Assembly (NCBI RefSeq): GCF_018417475.1
Contig: NZ_CP054856.1
Location: forward strand, 4,557,001 to 4,621,000
Length of the DNA: 64,000 nt
Direction: 5' to 3'
Source of the DNA: Novosphingobium decolorationis
GTDB taxonomy: Bacteria; Pseudomonadota; Alphaproteobacteria; Sphingomonadales; Sphingomonadaceae
The position numbers and the translations under genes were made by a program. Below, piece by piece: positions 56,815 through 64,000 of this stretch. Every line of letters starts with the position of its first letter. Position 1 is the stretch's first letter. Under the pieces are notes generated by a model, which was not told the origin of the DNA, did not search any database, and worked only from the letters and a program-made list of their open reading frames with translations.

Positions 56815-57042
56815 ATGGACGCAGAAGCTGCAAAGCTGCTTGGTGCAGGTTTCGCCGCTATCGGTGCTGGTCTCGCCTCGATCGGCGTGGGCAACGTGTT
56901 CGCCAAGTTCCTCGAAGGCGCGCTGCGCAACCCGGGTGCTGCCGACGCGCAGCAGGGCCGTCTCTTCATCGGCTTCGCCGGTGCCGAGCTTCTCGGTCTT
57001 CTCTCGTTCGTTATCGCGGCTCTGCTGATCTTCGCCGCGTAA
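56815..57042 (+). CDS. atpE: ATP synthase F0 subunit c
   Basis: 75 residues, two membrane helices. The polar loop is FLEGALRNPGA (R-N-P), and the proton-binding carboxylate is Glu in GFAGAELLGLLSF. No Na-binding Gln/Thr pattern is visible, so proton-driven. Behind AAAGGGAGTTTTTGAA. Forms the rotor ring. Confidence 0.97.
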   Translation: MDAEAAKLLGAGFAAIGAGLASIGVGNVFAKFLEGALRNPGAADAQQGRLFIGFAGAELLGLLSFVIAALLIFAA

Positions 57043-57153
57043 TCGCGGACTGATCCAGACCACACTGATCCGCATCCGGCTGCCCTGACCCTTTGGTAGG
57101 GCAGCCGGATCGCGGAACACTTTTTCCGGCCACCTCGACCACAGGGCTGACCC

Positions 57154-57648
57154 ATGCCTCAGATCGAACAGCTTGCCGCAACCTATTCCAGCCAGATCTT
57201 CTGGATGCTGGTGTTCTTCGGTTTCACCTTCTTCGTCATCGGACGGGGCATGGTTCCGAAGGTCATGGACACGGTTGCGAAGCGCGACACCCAGATTGCC
57301 GACGACCTCCTTGCCGCCGAACGCGCGCGCAAGCAGGCGGATGCCGAAGAGGAATCCTGGCGGGAGCGTGAAAACGCCAACCGCGCCAAGGCCCACGCCC
57401 TGATCGCCGAGGCCCGTGCCACGGCCGCGACCGAAACCGAGCAGCGCCTTGCCGCCGCCCAGGTCACGATCGACGGCAAGATCGCCGAAGCCGAGGCTGG
57501 CATTGCTGCCGCCCGCAAGGCCGCGGCAGACGAAATCGAAACGGTTGCAGCCGAAGCTGCCCGTGACATCATCGGCCGCGTTGCCGGTCTCTCGCTTGAC
57601 GAGGGCCAGGTCCGCGCCGCCGTGAAGGAGAACCTGGTCCATGGCTGA
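57154..57648 (+). CDS. atpF': ATP synthase F0 subunit b'
   Basis: 164 residues: one N-terminal membrane helix (SSQIFWMLVFFGFTFFVIG) and a long Ala/Glu/Arg-rich coiled coil forming half of the peripheral stalk. It is the divergent b' copy found with b in alphaproteobacteria (also called atpG or atpX). Its last codons overlap the start of the b gene by 8 nt. Confidence 0.92.
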   Translation: MPQIEQLAATYSSQIFWMLVFFGFTFFVIGRGMVPKVMDTVAKRDTQIADDLLAAERARKQADAEEESWRERENANRAKAHALIAEARATAATETEQRLAAAQVTIDGKIAEAEAGIAAARKAAADEIETVAAEAARDIIGRVAGLSLDEGQVRAAVKENLVHG

Positions 57649-58222
57649 TACCCCTGCCGTCCAGTCCTCCCTGGAGAACGAAGGCGCGCACGTCGAAGCG
57701 GCGGCCGAGACCCACGCGGGTGTCGAGCACCACGCCGAGCCGATGCTGCTGGGCGTAGCCCCGCCGGCCATGGTCGTCAGCGCCTCGATGCTGGTGCTTC
57801 TGGGCATCGCTCTGTGGAAGGGCGTTCCCAAGGCGATCGGCCGCGGTCTTGATTCGCGCATCGCGGACATCAAGGCCCAGCTCGAGGAAGCCAAGACCCT
57901 GCGCGCCGAGGCGGAAGCCCTGCGCAAGGAGTATGCCGACAAGATCGCCGGTGCCGAAAAGGACGCCGCCGAGATGCTCGAGCATGCCCGCAAGGAAGCG
58001 ATCGCCATCGTTGCCAAGGCCGAAACCGATACGGCGGACGTCATTGCCCGCCGCGAGAAGATGGCCGAAGACAAGATCGGTGCTGCCCAGCTCGCGGCCG
58101 TTGCGGACCTTCGCGCCGTTGCTGCCGACGCGGCGACTGCCGCAGCGCGCGGTCTGATCGCAGGCAATCACTCGGCTGATGCCGACAAGGTTCTCGTCAA
58201 CCAGGCGATTTCCGGGATCTGA
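57641..58222 (+). CDS. atpF: ATP synthase F0 subunit b
   Basis: 193 residues. After ~40 N-terminal residues comes a membrane helix (PPAMVVSASMLVLLGIALW) and then a coiled coil (DSRIADIKAQLEEAKTLRAE). It pairs with b' in the stator stalk holding F1. The F1 genes (atpHAGDC) are not in the window, so F0 and F1 are separate operons, as usual in alphaproteobacteria. A strong terminator follows. Confidence 0.94.
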   Translation: MADTPAVQSSLENEGAHVEAAAETHAGVEHHAEPMLLGVAPPAMVVSASMLVLLGIALWKGVPKAIGRGLDSRIADIKAQLEEAKTLRAEAEALRKEYADKIAGAEKDAAEMLEHARKEAIAIVAKAETDTADVIARREKMAEDKIGAAQLAAVADLRAVAADAATAAARGLIAGNHSADADKVLVNQAISGI

Positions 58223-58252
58223 TCGTCTCCGGAGGCCTTGCGATAATCCAAC

Positions 58253-58293
58253 CACGAAAAAAGCCCCTGCCGATTGGCGGGGGCTTTTTTCGT
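58253..58293. terminator. Bidirectional terminator after the atp operon
   Basis: CACGAAAAAAGCCCCTGCC (from 58253) pairs with GGCGGGGGCTTTTTTCGTG, around GATT. A-run and T-run flank the stem, suiting both the atp operon (+) and the MetE-like gene (-). Confidence 0.9.
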
Positions 58294-58372
58294 GTGCGTG
58301 GGAGAGTGGCCCGAGCGCCGGGGTGATGAGCGGCGCGCCAGTCCGAAGACCGGCGCGCAACACATTGTTGGA

Positions 58373-59467
58373 TCAGGCTTCGCCCCAGATGTCCTGGGCG
58401 ACGTTGACCACGAGTTCCAGCTTGCGGCGCTGGTCATCGACGGTCAGCGAGTTGCCGTGCTCGGTCGAGGAGAAACCGCACTGCGGCGCGATGCCGAGCT
58501 GGTCGATGTCGACGAACTTGCTGGCCGCTTCGAACTGGCGCTTGATGTCGTCCATCGATTCCAGTTCGGGCGTCTTGGTGGTGATGAAACCGGCCATGAT
58601 GCGCTTGTCGCCCTTGGGCAGGAGTGCGAGCGGCTCGAGGCCACCGGCACGGTCGGTGTCGTATTCCATGAAGTAGATGTCGACATCGGTGCCGTTGAAG
58701 ATGGCATCGGCCGCTGCATCGTAGCCGCCGGTCGCCGCGTAGGTCGACCGGAAGTTGCCGCGGCACATGTGCATGCCGATGGTCATGTCCGACGGACGGT
58801 CCTTGATCGCCTCGTTCAGCATCCAGGCGTAGTCGGTGATGAGCTGGTCGGGATCCTGGCCCATCGCCAGACGCTGTTCCCGCTGCTTGGGGTCGGCGAG
58901 GTAGGCGAAGAAGATGTCGTCCATCTGCAGGTAACGGCAGCCAGCGGCGTAGTAGGCCTCGACGGCGGCCTTGTAGGTCGCGGCGATGTCGGCCATCAGC
59001 ACCTTCTGATCACGGTACTTCTCGGGCAGCACGTCCGAGGGGTCGGTGCGGAAGTGCACGGCCGAGGGGCCGGGGATCGAGATCTTCGGGCAGACCGTGG
59101 TGTGGTCCTTCACGAAGGTGAAGTGTTCGAGCATCGGGTGATCGGCCGGGAAGCCCAGCGTGTCGGTGATGGTCGGGCGGATCGGGGGCAGGTCGACGCC
59201 GTGGAACTTCACGCCTTCATCGCGCGTGCGAAGTTCCATGCCATCAAGCATGCCCATGAAGTCGAAGTGCCAGAACGCGCGGCGCGCTTCGCCGTCGGTG
59301 ACGACCTTGAGGCCGACGTCTTCCTGCATCTTGATCAGGTCGGGGATGGTCGCGTCTTCGGCGGCGCGCAGGATCGCGGCGTCGGCACCTTCGGCGCGGG
59401 CCTTGGCGACGGGCTCGGGGCGAAGCAGGCTACCGACGTGGTCGGCGCGAAAGCGGGGTTTGGACAT
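58373..59467 (-). CDS. MetE C-terminal-domain-like methyltransferase
   Basis: 364 residues from the ATG at 59467 (MSKPRFRADHVGSLLRP). It corresponds to the catalytic C-terminal barrel of cobalamin-independent methionine synthase. The zinc ligand pattern is present: HMCRGN (His-x-Cys), Glu in YFMEYDTD and Cys in IAPQCGFSS. It lacks the N-terminal half of full MetE, so it may use another methyl donor or a thiol acceptor, as in the related Core-MetE or alkyl-thiol methyltransferases. A palindrome and promoter upstream (59700-59753) suggest control with sulfur-amino-acid genes. Standard full-length metE is not in the window. Confidence 0.88.
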   Translation of the reverse strand: MSKPRFRADHVGSLLRPEPVAKARAEGADAAILRAAEDATIPDLIKMQEDVGLKVVTDGEARRAFWHFDFMGMLDGMELRTRDEGVKFHGVDLPPIRPTITDTLGFPADHPMLEHFTFVKDHTTVCPKISIPGPSAVHFRTDPSDVLPEKYRDQKVLMADIAATYKAAVEAYYAAGCRYLQMDDIFFAYLADPKQREQRLAMGQDPDQLITDYAWMLNEAIKDRPSDMTIGMHMCRGNFRSTYAATGGYDAAADAIFNGTDVDIYFMEYDTDRAGGLEPLALLPKGDKRIMAGFITTKTPELESMDDIKRQFEAASKFVDIDQLGIAPQCGFSSTEHGNSLTVDDQRRKLELVVNVAQDIWGEA

Positions 59468-59630
59468 GGACGTATGACCCTTCTTGCTGGTCCGTTGTGC
59501 GTGCGGCGAGGGGCCACACGCCTGTTCTGGCTCCGGCGGGCTGGGGCGTGTGCGGAATGTCGGAGGAAAGGCGTGGTTCCTTGGGGTAGGCCAGCCTTGC
59601 TCCGCGTCCGCAGGGCTCCTTGTGTCCCGG

Positions 59631-59691
59631 CGCGGTTCGTAATTTCGTGGTCGCGAGCCGGGCATGCTGCACTGCAGCGCCACGAACCGCG
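59631..59691 (-). promoter_or_regulatory. Structured 5' leader with two mutually exclusive stems
   Basis: Outer arms CGCGGTTCGT (59631-59640) and ACGAACCGCG (59682-59691) are perfectly complementary over 10 bp. Alternatively TTCGTGG (59644-59650) pairs with CCACGAA (59680-59686), using part of the same arm. The element begins at the predicted 5' end of the transcript. It fits no riboswitch class I know; it may be a regulator or only a 5' stabilising hairpin. Confidence 0.45.
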
Positions 59692-59699
59692 ACACGTGC

Positions 59700-59728
59700 C
59701 TTAGAGCGCAGCGATGCGGCACCGTCAA
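59700..59728 (-). promoter_or_regulatory. Promoter for the MetE-like gene
   Basis: On the minus strand TTGACG (59728-59723), 17-bp spacer, TCTAAG (59705-59700). The start site would be near 59693, giving a leader of ~226 nt. Confidence 0.5.
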
Positions 59729-59733
59729 GGCGG

Positions 59734-59753
59734 ATATAAAGAGTTCTTTATAT
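59734..59753. promoter_or_regulatory. 20-bp palindromic operator
   Basis: ATATAAAGAGTTCTTTATAT has perfect 9-bp arms around GT. It ends 5 bp from the -35 of the MetE-like gene promoter. I recall similar ATATAAAGA/TCTTTATAT sites for ArsR-type regulators of S-adenosylhomocysteine and methionine genes (SahR) in Proteobacteria; this link is from memory. Confidence 0.6.
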
Positions 59754-59916
59754 GTGTTCTGCGGGCGGGGTCATGGCGCGGAGGCCCCTGAAACTTCGTC
59801 GTTTCCGTATACTCACTGCCGGGGCGCGGGCTCCAGAGCGGGTGTACGGGCGCGGCCATGTGCGCTGTCCTGTGGAGCGAGCCTTCTTCGGCGTCACGGT
59901 CGGTTGAGGCAGGCTT

Positions 59917-59944
59917 GGGCGGGCGCTTGCGTATGTGCCCGCCC
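59917..59944 (-). terminator. Hairpin after gloB
   Basis: GGGCGGGC (59917-59924) and GCCCGCCC (59937-59944) form a GC-rich stem 9 bp beyond the gloB stop. There is no T-run, so it may only protect the 3' end. Confidence 0.4.
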
Positions 59945-59952
59945 ACCCTGGC

Positions 59953-60723
59953 TCAGAAGTTGTCCTTGGCGGCGCGAAGGGCGGCAAAGGTCGCGACCGG
60001 GTCGCCCATGTGGCCGTCGGGGGCCCAGCGGGCCGAAAGGTCGGCATCGTCGGCGCGCAGGAAGGGGTTGGTCGCAAGTTCGCGCTGGAGCTTCGTCGGC
60101 ACGGTGGGCAGGCCCTCGGCGCGCCAGCGGGCGATGTCCTCGCCATAGGCGGCAAGTTCGGCGTTGTCGGGATCGGCGTGAAGCGCGAACTTGAGATTCG
60201 CCTCGGTGTATTCGTGGGCGCAGTAGATCAGCGTGTCGGCCGGAAGCGCCTTGATTCGCTTGAGGCTGGTCCAGAACTGTTCAGGGTTGCCCTCGAACAT
60301 GCGCCCGCAGCCCAGCGCGAAGAGGCTGTCGCCCACGAAAGCCATGCGCGCGCCGGCAAGCCAGTAAGCGCAGTGGCCCAGCGTATGGCCACCCACGTCG
60401 AGGACCTTGCCCTCGCGGTCGCCGATCGTGACGATGTCGCCCTGCCTGACCATCCGGTCGACGCCCTCGATCTTGCCCGCATCGCCTTCGGGCGCGGTGA
60501 TCGTGCAATTGGTGGCGGCCTTGATCGCCATGTTTCCGCCCGCGTGGTCGGGGTGCCAGTGGGTGTTCCAGATCTGGGTGATCTGCCAGCCCTTCTGGCC
60601 TGCCTGTTTCAGGTATTCCTCGGCGTCGGGCGTGTCGATGCACACCGTTTCGCCGTAGGCGCTGTCGTGCAGCAGGTAGCCGTAGTTGTCGTTCAGGCAC
60701 GGAAACTGGTGAACTTCGAGCAT
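59953..60723 (-). CDS. gloB: Hydroxyacylglutathione hydrolase (glyoxalase II)
   Basis: 256 residues from the ATG at 60723, after GGAGAGAGGAGCGCC. Metallo-beta-lactamase fold with THWHPDHAGG (THxHxDH metal site), GHTLGHCAYWL, FVGDSLFALGCGRMFEG and CAHEYTEANLKFA, all typical of glyoxalase II. It hydrolyses S-lactoylglutathione to lactate and glutathione in methylglyoxal detoxification. Glyoxalase I is not in the window. Confidence 0.96.
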   Translation of the reverse strand: MLEVHQFPCLNDNYGYLLHDSAYGETVCIDTPDAEEYLKQAGQKGWQITQIWNTHWHPDHAGGNMAIKAATNCTITAPEGDAGKIEGVDRMVRQGDIVTIGDREGKVLDVGGHTLGHCAYWLAGARMAFVGDSLFALGCGRMFEGNPEQFWTSLKRIKALPADTLIYCAHEYTEANLKFALHADPDNAELAAYGEDIARWRAEGLPTVPTKLQRELATNPFLRADDADLSARWAPDGHMGDPVATFAALRAAKDNF

Positions 60724-60806
60724 GGCGCTCCTCTCTCCTTGCGTGGTCTTGAGTCTAGGCAAAGGGTCCCAAGTGTCAAAGGAAGTCGGGACCTGGTCGC
60801 TTTGTC

Positions 60807-61175
60807 TCAGTGCACCGGGCGGCGCAGCAGCAGCAGAAAGGCGAGCGCGCCGATCAGGAGGACAGAGGCAACCGCCTGCGTCTGGAAGCTGATGTAGTGC
60901 ACATAGCGGCTGATGAAGAACACGCAGACGAGCGAGCCCGCTGCGACCGCCGAGGTGTGCCCGAGGATCGACATCGGCGCGCGTTCCTCGGGTGTCATGG
61001 CGCGGGCCGTGCGCAAGGCGAGGACGAGCGCGAGCGCTTCCAGCCCCGCGACCAGCGCAAAGGCGGTTGGCGGCAGGAAGGCGGTGGCGATGGCGAGGGC
61101 GACGAAGAGGGCGCCAACGCGGTCGCGCCGGGCCTGGAGGAGTGTGCCGAGCGGGCTCTTGCGGGGATGGCTCAT
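60807..61175 (-). CDS. Membrane protein of unknown function
   Basis: 122 residues with about four hydrophobic segments (VGALFVALAIATAFLP, FALVAGLEALALVLALRTA, VAAGSLVCVFFISRYVHY, AVASVLLIGALAFLLLL) and a basic N-terminus. I recognise no family. It lies upstream of gloB in the same direction with an 83-bp gap. Confidence 0.7.
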   Translation of the reverse strand: MSHPRKSPLGTLLQARRDRVGALFVALAIATAFLPPTAFALVAGLEALALVLALRTARAMTPEERAPMSILGHTSAVAAGSLVCVFFISRYVHYISFQTQAVASVLLIGALAFLLLLRRPVH

Positions 61176-61343
61176 GGGGCTGCGTTAGGCCAGCCGGCAT
61201 GGGAAGGCAAATGTCCGGGGCACACGTTTGAACCGTGTTTGTGGCGGTGTCGCAGACCTGACTTCAGGCTTCGAGGATGGTGGTCTGGGGACCGGCTCGG
61301 TCGCGTCGCGAAGCGGCCAGTTCGAGCGCCGCACGCACGCCGA

Positions 61344-61688
61344 TCAGGGGCATGAAGGCCATCGGGGGAATGCGCTCTTCCCCAAGGAACTGATCCAGGC
61401 CCAGATGAGGAAGAGAGCCAGCGTTGCTGCCAGGATGAGGCGGTATGACAGGGGCCAGGCCCCGCGCGCGACGGTGGCCACAGCGCCGGGGCCTGTACCG
61501 CTCATGCAGAGTGCCTGCACAAGGGTGACGATTCCGGCCACGATCCACAGGGCATATCCTGCGGCGCTGGACGCAAGCGGGCGGCCAAGCAGGGCGCAAC
61601 CCATGGCAAATGCACACCAACCTATGAGCATTAGCGCGATGGCAAGGCCGTAGCGGCCAAAAAGGTTCACGGTCGCGGCTCGGGTCAT
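61344..61688 (-). CDS. Small membrane protein, possibly frameshifted
   Basis: 114 residues from the ATG at 61688 with about four hydrophobic segments (YGLAIALMLIGWCAFAMGCA, YALWIVAGIVTLVQALCM, LILAATLALFLIWAWISSLG). The end, KSAFPRWPSCP, is abrupt. In another frame the same DNA continues EERIPPMAFMPLIGVRAALE and on to 61264, which looks like a natural amphipathic tail. One extra G in the GGGG run (minus strand, 61380-61383) would join them. It is a candidate frameshift or sequence error. Function unknown. Confidence 0.6.
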   Translation of the reverse strand: MTRAATVNLFGRYGLAIALMLIGWCAFAMGCALLGRPLASSAAGYALWIVAGIVTLVQALCMSGTGPGAVATVARGAWPLSYRLILAATLALFLIWAWISSLGKSAFPRWPSCP

Positions 61689-61714
61689 GCCGGGCAGGGT
61701 AATCGCGCAAACGC

Positions 61715-61745
61715 AAAAGCCCGCCCGGATTGCTCCGGACGGGCT
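61715..61745 (-). terminator. Terminator after rpsA
   Basis: On the minus strand AGCCCGTCCGGA (61745-61734) pairs with TCCGGGCGGGCTTTT (61729-61715). It is ~40 bp after the rpsA stop. Confidence 0.85.
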
Positions 61746-61783
61746 CTTGGTGATTTCAGCTTCGGTGAGGCTGAAAGGTCCGA

Positions 61784-63490
61784 TTAACGGCCCTTCAGAG
61801 CTTCGCCGAGGATGTCGCCGAGCGAAGCGCCCGAGTCCGACGAACCGTACTGCTCCACCGCTTCCTTCTCTTCGGCCAGCTGACGGGCCTTGACCGAGAA
61901 GTTCGGCTTCTTGGAACGGTCGAAACCGGTGACCATCGCGTCGAGCTTCTGGCCGACCTGGAAGCGGTCGGGGCGCTGCTCGTCACGGTCACGGCCGAGG
62001 TCCGAACGCTTGATGAAGCCGGTCGCGCCGTCTTCGCCAGCCTGGACTTCGAGACCGCCGTCGCGGACTTCGAGGACGGTGACGGTGACGGTTTCACCAC
62101 GGCGCAGTGAGCTGCCACCGGTGACCGTGCCGCCAGCGGCCGGAGCGCCACGCTCGAGCTGCTTCATGCCGAGGCTGATGCGTTCCTTGTCGACGTCGAC
62201 GTCGAGAACCACGGCCTGGACGACCTCACCCTTGCGGTGCAGGGCCAGGGCGTCTTCACCCGAGATGCCCCATGCGATGTCGGACATGTGAACCATGCCG
62301 TCGACGTCGCCATCGAGGCCGATGAACAGGCCGAATTCGGTCGCGTTCTTGACTTCGCCTTCGACGGTCGAGCCAACCGGGTGACGCTCTGCAAAGCCTT
62401 CCCAGGGGTTCTGCTGAGCCTGCTTGAGGCCGAGCGAGATACGACGCTTGTCGGAGTCGACCTCGAGAACCATGACTTCGACTTCCTGCGAGGTCGAAAC
62501 GATCTTGCCCGGGTGGACGTTCTTCTTGGTCCAGGACATTTCCGAAACGTGGACCAGGCCTTCGATGCCCGGCTCCAGCTCCACGAAGGCGCCGTATTCG
62601 GTGATGTTGGTGACCGTGCCCGAAAGCTTCGCGCCGACCGGGTACTTGACCGCTGCGCCTTCCCAGGGATCGCTTTCCAGCTGCTTCATGCCGAGGCTGA
62701 TGCGCTGGGTGTCCTGGTTGATGCGGATGATCTGGACGGTGACGGTGTCGCCGATGGCGATCACTTCGCTCGGGTGGTTGACGCGCTTGTAGCTCATGTC
62801 GGTGACATGGAGCAGGCCGTCGATACCGCCCAGGTCAACGAACGCACCGTAGTCGGTGATGTTCTTGACGACGCCGTCGATGACCTGGCCTTCGCTCAGC
62901 TTGTCGATGAGCTCGCTGCGCTGTTCGGCGCGGGTCTCTTCGAGGACGGCGCGGCGCGACACGACGATGTTGCCACGGCGACGGTCCATCTTGAGGATCT
63001 GGAAGGGCTGGGGCACGTCCATCAGCGGGGTGACGTCGCGCACGGGGCGGATGTCGACCTGCGAGCCGGGGAGGAAGGCCACGGCGCCGTCGAGGTCGAC
63101 GGTGAAGCCGCCCTTGACGCGGCCGAAGATCACGCCTTCGACGCGCTTGCCTTCACCGAATTCGTTCTCGAGCTTGTCCCAGGCGGCTTCGCGGCGGGCG
63201 CGGTCGCGCGACAGCATCGCTTCGCCGTCGGCGTTCTCGACGCGGTCGACGTAGACTTCGACTTCGTCGCCGACCTTGAGGCCGTGCTCGTCTTCACCGC
63301 GCGCGAATTCGCGCAGCGGCACGCGGCCTTCGCTCTTGAGGCCTACGTCGATGACGGCCTTGTCGTTCTCGATTGCGGTGATCGTGCCCTTGACGACGCG
63401 GCCTTCGAAGCCGTCGTCAGCAACGCCACCGAGCTGCTCGTCGAGCATCGCCGCGAAATCGTCGCGGGTCGGATTGGCAGAAGTAGCCAT
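61784..63490 (-). CDS. rpsA: 30S ribosomal protein S1
   Basis: 568 residues from the ATG at 63490 (MATSANPTRDDFAAMLDEQL). It contains six S1 RNA-binding repeats; for example VVKNITDYGAFVDLGGIDGL, VTNITEYGAFVELEPGIEGL and VKNATEFGLFIGLDGDVDGM. S1 brings mRNA to the 30S subunit. In many alphaproteobacteria cmk precedes and ihfB follows rpsA; here the gene is followed by a terminator and a small membrane gene, and what precedes is a non-coding leader. S1 often represses its own mRNA through the leader. Confidence 0.97.
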   Translation of the reverse strand: MATSANPTRDDFAAMLDEQLGGVADDGFEGRVVKGTITAIENDKAVIDVGLKSEGRVPLREFARGEDEHGLKVGDEVEVYVDRVENADGEAMLSRDRARREAAWDKLENEFGEGKRVEGVIFGRVKGGFTVDLDGAVAFLPGSQVDIRPVRDVTPLMDVPQPFQILKMDRRRGNIVVSRRAVLEETRAEQRSELIDKLSEGQVIDGVVKNITDYGAFVDLGGIDGLLHVTDMSYKRVNHPSEVIAIGDTVTVQIIRINQDTQRISLGMKQLESDPWEGAAVKYPVGAKLSGTVTNITEYGAFVELEPGIEGLVHVSEMSWTKKNVHPGKIVSTSQEVEVMVLEVDSDKRRISLGLKQAQQNPWEGFAERHPVGSTVEGEVKNATEFGLFIGLDGDVDGMVHMSDIAWGISGEDALALHRKGEVVQAVVLDVDVDKERISLGMKQLERGAPAAGGTVTGGSSLRRGETVTVTVLEVRDGGLEVQAGEDGATGFIKRSDLGRDRDEQRPDRFQVGQKLDAMVTGFDRSKKPNFSVKARQLAEEKEAVEQYGSSDSGASLGDILGEALKGR

Positions 63491-63841
63491 TAAGAGGTTA
63501 TCCTCAGATTGTACGTTTTTCCGGCCAGGCGGTTGTTTCCGCCGGTCTTTCTCCGCCATCCGCACCATTGCATCGGCGGGCCAAAAGGGCCGAACTGCCA
63601 TGCAGGCCGGATACCTGCACAGCGCTCTTGGAGCCGACTGAACGGCCCCTCGAACCGGCGCGCCCTACGCGCGTGGGGCGGGAAATGCAAGGGAAATGGC
63701 GGGGTATGCGCAGGGGGGCGCAAATTTCCTGCGCGAGGGCGCTGGCAGGGCGGTTTCGCTTGATGTCTGTCAATCCACCGGAACGCGATCGGGCCTAAGT
63801 CGTTGAATAGCTGCAAACATGATACGATCTGGAGAATTGCC
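63491..63841. other. 351-bp divergent region: rpsA leader and promoter
   Basis: No gene is supported. For rpsA (minus strand) TTGCAT (63690-63685), 17-bp spacer and TAGGGC (63667-63662) form a promoter, giving a leader of ~165 nt. The leader contains hairpins TGCAGG/CCTGCA (63601-63619) and CGGCGG/CCGCC near 63530, which could serve S1 autoregulation. The alcohol dehydrogenase on the other strand has ribosome site TGGAGAATTGCC before its ATG. Confidence 0.5.
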
Positions 63842-64000
63842 ATGAAAGCCGTGCGCTTCATCGAGGGCGGCCGCCCGCCGGAAATCGTCGACATCGCGAA
63901 GCCCGAGCCGGGGCCCGGGGAAGTCCTCCTGCGGATCGGCGGCGCGGGTGTCTGCCACTCCGACCTTCACGTCCTCGATGGCGAGGTGCCGTTCAAGGGG
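63842..64000 (+). CDS. Zinc-dependent alcohol dehydrogenase (partial, runs off window)
   Basis: The first 53 codons are present, from the ATG at 63842. The sequence MKAVRFIEGGRPPEIVDI, then KPEPGPGEVLLRIGGAGVCH and SDLHVLDGEVPFKG, is the N-terminal GroES-like domain of medium-chain dehydrogenases. The Cys in GVCHSDLH is the usual first catalytic zinc ligand. Substrate cannot be judged from this part. Confidence 0.85.
   Translation, partial: MKAVRFIEGGRPPEIVDIAKPEPGPGEVLLRIGGAGVCHSDLHVLDGEVPFKG

Larger units (their letters stand above)
59468..59952. other. 485-bp intergenic region upstream of the MetE-like gene
   Basis: No gene is supported. Reading the minus strand: a gloB 3' hairpin (59917-59944), a 20-bp palindrome (59734-59753), a promoter (59700-59728), a structured 5' hairpin (59631-59691) and a ~160-nt rest of the leader to the start codon, with no short ORF I would defend. 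Confidence 0.6.

Overview
The window is high-GC alphaproteobacterial chromosome. Gene content and protein sequences point to Sphingomonadales, probably Novosphingobium or a close relative: the lapA-pyrF-trpF-trpB-trpA order, CpdR, SapC, the ATP synthase b/b' pair, the eukaryotic-type NADP isocitrate dehydrogenase, the orphan tadE/tadG pair and a suhB/MmgR-like small RNA. This assignment is inference from gene content, not a database match. The window is almost entirely core housekeeping DNA. I see no prophage, insertion sequence, CRISPR array, integron or conjugation gene.

Layout. 1-7.8 kb: a cut-off PAP2 phosphatase, photolyase, a PilZ protein, purF with a coupled SDR gene, the lipoprotein-release genes lolC and lolD, and a small unknown gene coupled to a glutathione peroxidase. 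7.8-21.5 kb: a membrane diguanylate cyclase, dnaE, small envelope proteins, a PA0069-type radical SAM protein, tadG/tadE, a PAS protein with a Phd-like N-terminus, icd and a Nudix hydrolase. 21.5-34.5 kb: tRNA-Val(GAC), cpdR, an N-formylglutamate amidohydrolase-like gene, a small RNA of probable suhB/MmgR type, sapC, a D-2-hydroxyglutarate-dehydrogenase-like flavoprotein, a DEAD-box helicase, a divergent pair (Tat-exported M20 hydrolase and type-B esterase) and a UvrD-type helicase. 34.5-47.3 kb: rsmD/rluB, ampG, folC, then trpA, a small membrane gene, trpB, trpF, pyrF, lapA and purB. Two related beta-barrel genes sit between trpB and trpF, and a lipoprotein plus a SIMPL gene sit between trpF and pyrF. 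47.4-64 kb: an alpha/beta hydrolase, an SLC13/TrkA_C transporter, radC, the ydbH-ynbE-ydbL envelope lipid-transport set, atpI-atpB-atpE-atpF'-atpF, a MetE-C-terminal-like methyltransferase, gloB, two small membrane proteins, rpsA and the start of a zinc alcohol dehydrogenase.

How they work together. Nucleotide synthesis (purF, purB, pyrF), tryptophan and folate synthesis (trpFBA, folC), ATP synthesis, replication and repair (dnaE, phrB, uvrD-like, radC) and translation (rpsA, rsmD, rluB) are interleaved with envelope maintenance (lolCD, ydbH-ynbE-ydbL, ampG, small exported proteins). Most genes are packed with short gaps or ATGA/GTGA overlaps. Several bidirectional terminators separate convergent units.

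Most interesting signals: a ~104-nt small RNA with promoter, anti-Shine-Dalgarno-type CUCCUCCCU and terminator; a Phd/YefM-like domain fused to two PAS domains, with perfect palindromes upstream; a near-consensus Fur box between icd and the Nudix gene; a 20-bp palindrome abutting a promoter and a switch-like 5' hairpin ahead of the MetE-like gene; a two-helix membrane gene translationally coupled between trpB and trpA; and a pair of CxxC-bearing beta-barrel paralogues inserted in the trp cluster. Motifs and structures were read by eye; no searches or folding were run.
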